Below the pieces are notes generated by a model. That model did no database searches, had not been told where the DNA came from, and saw only the letters and a program-made list of their open reading frames with translations. Positions 54,853 to 64,000 of a DNA stretch of 64,000 nt are shown piece by piece; the stretch's first letter is position 1, and each line of letters starts with the position of its first letter. A program made the position numbers and the translations under genes. Location: contig CM022665.1 in assembly GCA_012295275.1 (NCBI GenBank), positions 44,922,595-44,986,594 on the forward strand, read 5' to 3'. Source of the stretch: Chrysomallon squamiferum (lineage: Eukaryota > Mollusca > Gastropoda > Neomphalida > Peltospiridae).

Positions 54853-56466
54853 CTAGCACAATGATCATTTGGGTCAATGGTATTATTGGTGTTTCGTCTT
54901 TTCCACCGGAATTGCTAATCTACACGGGATAAATAGGGTGCATTCGGCTACTTCTATTGTTATATCTTCACATATCTGGTAGCATATAGGTGTGAGTTAT
55001 TTCAGCTGTATTACCTGTCTGTTTCTCTGATGTTTACATGTTTGTTCTTCAATGTGAATACCTGCTTCTGAGTAACATTCTATGTATGTGTGTGTGTGTG
55101 TGAATATTAATATAGAGACACATATATGTGTTTCTATTTGTGTTTATTTCGAAACGTTTTCTATCGTTTATTCCTTATGGCTTTTGTTTAAAGTGCATTA
55201 TCCTACTTTTCACATTTATAACTAACTAATCTTCTCGTATTATTACTTACTTTTACATAATTGTGTTGTGTCACAGGATTCATATTCTGTTTTGTTAGAA
55301 TCTCCTATGCATAGTTTTAGTTTGTTTCCAGTATCTGGGAGTTTCTTACATGTTCGAATTTTCGATACAACAGCTGTACCGACACCACATGTGTTATTGC
55401 ACTTTTCGTGCTCTTTTGTCCATTCATTCCACTCGCCAGAAACTTAGAAGAAGAAAACAAATCAAGATATGAAAATTATTTCTTTATTTCTTTATTTCTT
55501 TATTTATTTATTGTAGAACATCAATTAATAGTATACTGCATGGACGTACAAAGAGAGAGAGGCATATCTACATAAATGTTTGTTTTGTGTCGATGTTATG
55601 ATATAGCATGGCATCAACTAGACGTGTTTGTCTTGGTGTTTGTTGGTTTTAGAAAGAGATCGGCTAATCTACTTACCAGCATCGCAAACTAATTTATATT
55701 CCGATGATTTATTTTTCGCGTCTTTCTTGATTTTATCTCCAATTAAACCTTTACATTTATCATTTTTCTCTGTGGCACGAGCAGCATCTTGGAAACACGT
55801 TGATACCAAATTGATCTTAGTTTTCCTACAAGTGTCAGAATACAGTTTCGTGAGTACCACAATGAAACAGATGAAAACATACTGTTAAATGTTTAGATGA
55901 AAAGCATTGCCATGAATAATGATATAGGTATGATTATAAGAAGCAACGATCATAATTAAACAAATACAGATATAACCGTATACATACCTATTCAAGTAGG
56001 TTCAGCCATACATACGTATATAAATAGAAATGTACACATCTAACTCAAAGAAACGGATAATAGACTTACGTGCAGTGCTTATTCCTGAATGTGAAAACCG
56101 ATTCCCCTTTCGGAATAGAACCTTCTTGCCCACGAGAAAGCATAATCGCCATTGTATCGTTTGTGTGACCAGTACTATTAACACATCTAGCTAACATCGC
56201 AGTGTAGACAGTTTTGCACGTATCCTCTTCACCTGAAATGTAAAGGAACGTTTGTATCGTTTAGTGTTTACTCACTGAGCGTTCGTTGCTTTAGTTTCCG
56301 TTATTTCTTTCAACACCACGTGGTAGCTTTTTCTGTGTATTGAACTTTTCACATAAGGACGGCATATTTGCTGTGTGCTGTTCGAGTTTTGTTTTTTTTT
56401 TTTATAAATTTACTCAGTTTCAATCGTGCTTGGACAGATAATCTTCGTCAAAACATATAACTTGTC
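54853..56466 (-). CDS. TSP1-array minus unit 1
   Basis: In transcription order: exons 56,232-56,070 (163 bp), 55,825-55,677 (149 bp) and 55,442-55,251 (192 bp). Same module as the plus array with fixed differences, such as Ile for Met in the GDK-KKDAK segment, and A instead of G as the last base of the TSP1 exon, changing Gly to Ser at the next module junction. Splice sites intact. Confidence 0.8.
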
Positions 56467-57090
56467 CTAGCACAATGATCATTTGGGTCAATGGTATTAT
56501 TGGTGTTTCGTCTTTTCCACCGGAATTGCTAATCTACACGGGATAAATAGGGTGCATTCGGCTACTTCTATTGTTATATCTTCACATATCTGGTAGCATA
56601 TAGGTGTGAGTTATTTCAGCTGTATTACCTGTCTGTTTCTCTGATGTTTACATGTTTGTTCTTCAATGTGAATACCTGCTTCTGAGTAACATTCTATGTA
56701 TGTGTGCGTGTGTGAATATTAATATAGAGACACATATATGTGTTTCTATTTGTGTTTATTTCGAAACGTTTTCTATCGTTTATTCCTTTCCTTATGGCTT
56801 TTTGTTTAAAGTGCATTATCCTACTTTTCACATTTATAACTAACTAATCTTCTCGTATTATTACTTACTTTTACATAATTGTGTTGTGTCACAGGATTCA
56901 TATTCTGTTTTGTTAGAATCTCCTATGCATAGTTTTAGTTTGTTTCCAGTATCTGGGAGTTTCTTACATGTTCGAATTTTCGATACAACAGCTGTACCGA
57001 CACCACATGTGTTATTGCACTTTTCGTGCTCTTTTGTCCATTCATTCCACTCGCCAGAAACTTAGAAGAAGAAAACAAATCAAGATATGA

Positions 57091-57124
<34 letters not shown>

Positions 57125-58082
57125 TTGTAGAACATCAATTAATAGTATACTGCATGGACGTACAAAGAGAGAGAGGCATATCTACATAAATGTTTGTTTT
57201 GTGTCGATGTTATGATATAGCATGGCATCAACTAGACGTGTTTGTCTTGGTGTTTGTTGGTTTTAGAAAGAGATCGGCTAATCTACTTACCAGCATCGCA
57301 AACTAATTTATATTCCGATGATTTATTTTTCGCGTCTTTCTTGATTTTATCTCCAATTAAACCTTTACATTTATCATTTTTCTCTGTGGCACGAGCAGCA
57401 TCTTGGAAACACGTTGATACCAAATTGATCTTAGTTTTCCTACAAGTGTCAGAATACAGTTTCGTGAGTACCACAATGAAACAGATGAAAACATACTGTT
57501 AAATGTTTAGATGAAAAGCATTGCCATGAATAATGATATAGGTATGATTATAAGAAGCAACGATCATAATTAAACAAATACAGATATAACCGTATACATA
57601 CCTATTCAAGTAGGTTCAGCCATACATACGTATATAAATAGAAATGTACACATCTAACTCAAAGAAACGGATAATAGACTTACGTGCAGTGCTTATTCCT
57701 GAATGTGAAAACCGATTCCCCTTTCGGAATAGAACCTTCTTGCCCACGAGAAAGCATAATCGCCATTGTATCGTTTGTGTGACCAGTACTATTAACACAT
57801 CTAGCTAACATCGCAGTGTAGACAGTTTTGCACGTATCCTCTTCACCTGAAATGTAAAGGAACGTTTGTATCGTTTAGTGTTTACTCACTGAGCGTTCGT
57901 TGCTTTAGTTTCCGTTATTTCTTTCAACACCACGTGGTAGCTTTTTCTGTGTATTGAACTTTTCACATAAGGACGGCATATTTGCTGTGTGCTGTTCGAA
58001 GTTTTTGTTTTTTTTTTTTATAAATTTACTCAGTTTCAATCGTGCTTGGACAGATAATCTTCGTCAAAACATATAACTTGTC
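56467..58082 (-). CDS. TSP1-array minus unit 2
   Basis: Exons 57,846-57,684, 57,439-57,291 and 57,060-56,869, all intact. The second intron has a pure (ATTT)n tract near 57,098-57,126 that varies between units. Confidence 0.8.
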
Positions 58083-59685
58083 CTAGCACAATGATCATTT
58101 GGGTCAATGGTATTATTGGTGTTTCGTCTTTTCCACCGGAATTGCTAATCTACACGGGATAAATAGGGTGCATTCGGCTACTTCTATTGTTATATCTTCA
58201 CATATCTGGTAGCATATAGGTGTGAGTTATTTCAGCTGTATTACCTGTCCGTTTGTCTGATGTTTACATGTTTGTTCTTCAATGTGAATACCTGCTTCTG
58301 AGTAACATTCTATGTATGTGTGCGTGTGTGAATATTAATATAGAGACACATATATGTGTTTCTATTTGTGTTTATTTCGAAACGTTTTCTATCGTTTATT
58401 CCTTATGGCTTTTGTTTAAAGTGCATTATCCTACTTTTCACATTTATAACTAACTAATCTTCTCGTATTATTACTTACTTTTACATAATTGTGTTGTGTC
58501 ACAGGATTCATATTCTGTTTTGTTAGAATCTCCTATGCATAGTTTTAGTTTGTTTCCAGTATCTGGGAGTTTCTTACATGTTCGAATTTTCGATACAACA
58601 GCTGTACCGACACCACATGTGTTATTGCACTTTTCGTGCTCTTTTGTCCATTCATTCCACTCGCCAGAAACTTAGAAGAAGAAAACAAATCAAGATATGA
58701 AAATTATTTCTTTATTTCTTTATTTATTTATTGTAGAACATCAATTAATAGTATACTGCATGGACGTACAAAGAGAGAGAGGCATATCTACATAAATGTT
58801 TGTTTTGTGTCGATGTTATGATATAGCATGGCATCAACTAGACGTGTTTGTCTTGGTGTTTGTTGGTTTTAGAAAGAGATCGGCTAATCTACTTACCAGC
58901 ATCGCAAACTAATTTATATTCCGATGATTTATTTTTCGCGTCTTTCTTGATTTTATCTCCAATTAAACCTTTACATTTATCATTTTTCTCTGTGGCACGA
59001 GCAGCATCTTGGAAACACGTTGATACCAAATTGATCTTAGTTTTCCTACAAGTGTCAGAATACAGTTTCGTGAGTACCACAATGAAACAGATGAAAAAAT
59101 ACTGTTAAATGTTTAGATGAAAAGCATTGCCATGAATAATGATATAGGTATGATTATAAGAAGCAACGATCATAATTAAACAAATACAGATATAACCGTA
59201 TACATACCTATTCAAGTAGGTTCAGCCATACATACGTATATAAATAGAAATGTACACATCTAACTCAAAGAAACGGATAATAGACTTACGTGCAGTGCTT
59301 ATTCCTGAATGTGAAAACCGATTCCCCTTTCGGAATAGAACCTTCTTGCCCACGAGAAAGCATAATCGCCATTGTATCGTTTGTGTGACCAGTACTATTA
59401 ACACATCTAGCTAACATCGCAGTGTAGACAGTTTTGCACGTATCCTCTTCACCTGAAATGTAAAGGAAAGTTTGTATCGTTTAGTGTTTACTCACTGAGC
59501 GTTCGTTGCTTTAGGTTCCGTTATTTCTTTCAACACCACGTGGTAGCTTTTTCTGTGTATTGAACTTTTCACATAAGGACGGCATATTTGCTGTGAGCTG
59601 TTCGAAGTTTGGTTTTTTTTTTATAAATTTACTCAGTTTCAATCGTGCTTGGACAGATAATCTTCGTCAAAACATATAACTTGTC
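58083..59685 (-). CDS. TSP1-array minus unit 3
   Basis: Exons 59,452-59,290, 59,045-58,897 and 58,670-58,479, all intact and in frame. Intronic single-base differences near 59,097 and 59,468 set it apart from its neighbours. Confidence 0.8.
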
Positions 59686-61290
59686 CTAGCACAATGATCA
59701 TTTGGGTCAATGGTATTATTGGTGTTTCGTCTTTTCCACCGGAATTGCTAATCTACACGGGATAAATAGGGTGCATTCGGCTACTTCTATTGTTATATCT
59801 TCACATATCTGGTAGCATATAGGTGTGAGTTATTTCAGCTGTATTACCTGTCTGTTTCTCTGATGTTTACATGTTTGTTCTTCAATGTGAATACCTGCTT
59901 CTGAGTAACATTCTATGTATGTGTGCGTGTGTGAATATTAATATAGAGACACATATATGTGTTTCTATTTGTGTTTATTTCGAAACGTTTTCTATCGTTT
60001 ATTCCTTATGGCTTTTGTTTAAAGTGCATTATCCTACTTTTCACATTTATAACTAACTAATCTTCTCGTATTATTACTTACTTTTACATAATTGTGTTGT
60101 GTCACAGGATTCATATTCTGTTTTGTTAGAATCTCCTATGCATAGTTTTAGTTTGTTTCCAGTATCTGGGAGTTTCTTACATGTTCGAATTTTCGATACA
60201 ACAGCTGTACCGACACCACATGTGTTATTGCACTTTTCGTGCTCTTTTGTCCATTCATTCCACTCGCCAGAAACTTAGAAGAAGAAAACAAATCAAGATA
60301 TGAAAATTATTTATTTATTTCTTTATTTATTTATTGTAGAACATCAATTAATAGTATACTGCATGGACGTACAAAGAGAGAGAGGCATATCTACATAAAT
60401 GTTTGTTTTGTGTCGATGTTATGATATAGCATGGCATCAACTAGACGTGTTTGTCTTGGTGTTTGTTGGTTTTAGAAAGAGATCGGCTAATCTACTTACC
60501 AGCATCGCAAACTAATTTATATTCCGATGATTTATTTTTCGCGTCTTTCTTGATTTTATCTCCAATTAAACCTTTACATTTATCATTTTTCTCTGTGGCA
60601 CGAGCAGCATCTTGGAAACACGTTGATACCAAATTGATCTTAGTTTTCCTACAAGTGTCAGAATACAGTTTCGTGAGTACCACAATGAAACAGATGAAAA
60701 CATACTGTTAAATGTTTAGATGAAAAGCATTGCCATGAATAATGATATAGGTATGATTATAAGAAGCAACGATCATAATTAAACAAATACAGATATAACC
60801 GTATACATACCTATTCAAGTAGGTTCAGCCATACATACGTATATAAATAGAAATGTACACATCTAACTCAAAGAAACGGATAATAGACTTACGTGCAGTG
60901 CTTATTCCTGAATGTGAAAACCGATTCCCCTTTCGGAATAGAACCTTCTTGCCCACGAGAAAGCATAATCGCCATTGTATCGTTTGTGTGACCAGTACTA
61001 TTAACACATCTAGCTAACATCGCAGTGTAGACAGTTTTGCACGTATCCTCTTCACCTGAAATGTAAAGGAACGTTTGTATCGTTTAGTGTTTACTCACTG
61101 AGCGTTCGTTGCTTTAGTTTCCGTTATTTCTTTCAACACCACGTGGTAGCTTTTTCTGTGTATTGAACTTTTCACATAAGGACGGCATATTTGCTGTGAG
61201 CTGTTCGAAGTTTGGTATTTTTTTTTTATAAATTTACTCAGTTTCAATCGTGCTTGGACAGATAATCTTCGTCAAAACATATAACTTGTC
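59686..61290 (-). CDS. TSP1-array minus unit 4
   Basis: Exons 61,055-60,893, 60,648-60,500 and 60,273-60,082, intact, encoding the same module. Confidence 0.8.
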
Positions 61291-62898
61291 CTAGCACAAT
61301 GATCATTTGGGTCAATGGTATTATTGGTGTTTCGTCTTTTCCACCGGAATTGCTAATCTACACGGGATAAATAGGGTGCATTCGGCTACTTCTATTGTTA
61401 TATCTTCACATATCTGGTAGCATATAGGTGTGAGTTATTTCAGCTGTATTACCTGTCTGTTTCTCTGATGTTTACATGTTTGTTCTTCAATGTGAATACC
61501 TGCTTCTGAGTAACATTCTATGTATGTGTGCGTGTGTGAATATTAATATAGAGACACATATATGTGTTTCTATTTGTGTTTATTTCGAAACGTTTTCTAT
61601 CGTTTATTCCTTATGGCTTTTGTTTAAAGTGCATTATCCTACTTTTCACATTTATAACTAACTAATCTTCTCGTATTATTACTTACTTTTACATAATTGT
61701 GTTGTGTCACAGGATTCATATTCTGTTTTGTTAGAATCTCCTATGCATAGTTTTAGTTTGTTTCCAGTATCTGGGAGTTTCTTACATGTTCGAATTTTCG
61801 ATACAACAGCTGTACCGACACCACATGTGTTATTGCACTTTTCGTGCTCTTTTGTCCATTCATTCCACTCGCCAGAAACTTAGAAGAAGAAAACAAATCA
61901 AGATATGAAAATTATTTCTTTATTTATTTTTTATTTATTTATTGTAGAACATCAATTAATAGTATACTGCATGGACGTACAAAAGAGAGAGAGGCATATC
62001 TACATAAATCTTTGTTTTGTGTCGATGTTATGATATAGCATGGCATCAACTAGACGTGTTTGTCTTGGTGTTTGTTGGTTTTAGAAAGAGATCGGCTAAT
62101 CTACTTACCAGCATCGCAAACTAATTTATATTCCGATGATTTATTTTTCGCGTCTTTCTTGATTTTATCTCCAATTAAACCTTTACATTTATCATTTTTC
62201 TCTGTGGCACGAGCAGCATCTTGGAAACACGTTGATACCAAATTGATCTTAGTTTTCCTACAAGTGTCAGAATACAGTTTCGTGAGTACCACAATGAAAC
62301 AGATGAAAACATACTGTTAAATGTTTAGATGAAAAGCATTGCCATGAATAATGATATAGGTATGATTATAAGAAGCAACGATCATAATTAAACAAATACA
62401 GATATAACCGTATACATACCTATTCAAGTAGGTTCAGCCATACATACGTATATAAATAGAAATGTACACATCTAACTCAAAGAAACGGATAATAGACTTA
62501 CGTGCAGTGCTTATTCCTGAATGTGAAAACCGATTCCCCTTTCGGAATAGAACCTTCTTGCCCACGAGAAAGCATAATCGCCATTGTATCGTTTGTGTGA
62601 CCAGTACTATTAACACATCTAGCTAACATCGCAGTGTAGACAGTTTTGCACGTATCCTCTTCACCTGAAATGTAAAGGAACGTTTGTATCGTTTAGTGTT
62701 TACTCACTGAGCGTTCGTTGCTTTAGTTTCCGTTATTTCTTTCAACACCACGTGGTAGCTTTTTCTGTGTATTGAACTTTTCACATAAGGACGGCATATT
62801 TGCTGTGTGCTGTTCGAAGTTTGGTTTTTTTTTTTATAAATTTACTCAGTTTCAATCGTGCTTGGACAGATAATCTTCGTCAAAACATATAACTTGTC
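61291..62898 (-). CDS. TSP1-array minus unit 5
   Basis: Exons 62,664-62,502, 62,257-62,109 and 61,878-61,687, intact. Differences from its neighbours are intronic only (for example the T/A-rich tract near 61,918-61,943). Confidence 0.8.
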
Positions 62899-64000
62899 CT
62901 AGCACAATGATCATTTGGGTCAATGGTATTATTGGTGTTTCGTCTTTTCCACCGGAATTGCTAATCTACACGGGATAAATAGGGTGCATTCGGCTACTTC
63001 TATTGTTATATCTTCACATATCTGGTAGCATATAGGTGTGAGTTATTTCAGCTGTATTACCTGTCTGTTTCTCTGATGTTTACATGTTTGTTCTTCAATG
63101 TGAATACCTGCTTCTGAGTAACATTCTATGTATGTGTGCGTGTGTGAATATTAATATAGAGACACATATATGTGTTTCTATTTGTGTTTATTTCGAAACG
63201 TTTTCTATCGTTTATTCCTTATGGCTTTTGTTTAAAGTGCATTATCCTACTTTTCACATTTATAACTAACTAATCTTCTCGTATTATTACTTACTTTTAC
63301 ATAATTGTGTTGTGTCACAGGATTCATATTCTGTTTTGTTAGAATCTCCTATGCATAGTTTTAGTTTGTTTCCAGTATCTGGGAGTTTCTTACATGTTCG
63401 AATTTTCGATACAACAGCTGTACCGACACCACATGTGTTATTGCACTTTTCGTGCTCTTTTGTCCATTCATTCCACTCGCCAGAAACTTAGAAGAAGAAA
63501 ACAAATCAAGATATGAAAATTATTTATTTATTTCTTTATTTATTTATTGTAGAACATCAATTAATAGTATACTGCATGGACGTACAAAGAGAGAGAGGCA
63601 TATCTACATAAATGTTTGTTTTGTGTCGATGTTATGATATAGCATGGCATCAACTAGACGTGTTTGTCTTGGTGTTTGTTGGTTTTAGAAAGAGATCGGC
63701 TAATCTACTTACCAGCATCGCAAACTAATTTATATTCCGATGATTTATTTTTCGCGTCTTTCTTGATTTTATCTCCAATTAAACCTTTACATTTATCATT
63801 TTTCTCTGTGGCACGAGCAGCATCTTGGAAACACGTTGATACCAAATTGATCTTAGTTTTCCTACAAGTGTCAGAATACAGTTTCGTGAGTACCACAATG
63901 AAACAGATGAAAACATACTGTTAAATGTTTAGATGAAAAGCATTGCCATGAATAATGATATAGGTATGATTATAAGAAGCAACGATCATAATTAAACAAA
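62899..64000 (-). CDS. TSP1-array minus unit 6, cut by window end
   Basis: The TSP1 exon 63,486-63,295 and the second exon 63,861-63,713 are present; the first exon lies beyond the window. The array clearly continues. Confidence 0.8.

Noticed and set aside
56652-56843. Plus-strand 61-66 codon ORF with MFVLQCEYLLLSN repeated in minus units
   Set aside because: It lies in the intron between modules, antisense to the array, and its end varies with indels between units.

Overview
The window is animal nuclear DNA. It is AT-rich, full of microsatellites, and carries exon/intron genes with GT-AG splice sites. A thrombospondin type-1 repeat array and a multi-exon DDX52-like helicase relic point to an invertebrate metazoan. 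A mollusc or another lophotrochozoan is my guess, with low certainty.

Region 1 (1-31,745) is a dense array of endogenous parvovirus-like elements. Three genes recur. NS1 is a replication initiator with an HUH nickase motif and an SF3 helicase. VP is a putative capsid protein of about 707 residues. p122 is a short hydrophobic protein of about 122 residues whose stop codon overlaps the VP start as ATGA. In the two most complete units (about 20,200-24,851 and 25,598-30,489) all genes lie on one strand in the order p122-VP-NS1, the reverse of the usual parvoviral NS-VP order. Units are separated by long imperfect palindromes that look like parvoviral hairpin telomeres, and their asymmetric centres occur in both orientations, as flip and flop forms do. 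At least three to five divergent lineages are stacked here: A (six near-identical VP copies without NS1), B (VP 22,366-24,489), C (VP 28,007-30,127), and p122 relics of one or two more (1-263 and 31,052-31,383). VP-B and VP-C are open over their full length; every A copy carries at least one frameshift. A 77-codon frame nested in the 5' part of VP keeps the same offset and length in A, B and C, and is a candidate overlapping gene.

Region 2 (31,746-48,800) is mostly host non-coding DNA: a tandem array of about 160-bp units, two sets of direct duplications and many simple repeats. At 37,758-38,768 lies an isolated viral fragment, the NS1 3' end plus one hairpin, on the plus strand. It abuts a decayed, intron-containing DDX52-like gene on the minus strand (38,784-42,917) that has in-frame stops and lacks its Walker A exon.

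Region 3 (48,801-64,000) starts with a 200-base assembly gap, then holds an array of about 1.61-kb units. Each unit has three exons (163, 149 and 192 bp) with compatible phases that encode a 168-residue module: a six-cysteine domain followed by a TSP1 domain. Three and a part units run on the plus strand. At 54,423-54,429 the array flips and continues on the minus strand to the window end. The two arms differ by fixed substitutions.

Taken together, the viral part looks like a fossil or still-amplifying family of hairpin-ended elements in which capsid-only units multiplied apart from the NS1-bearing units.
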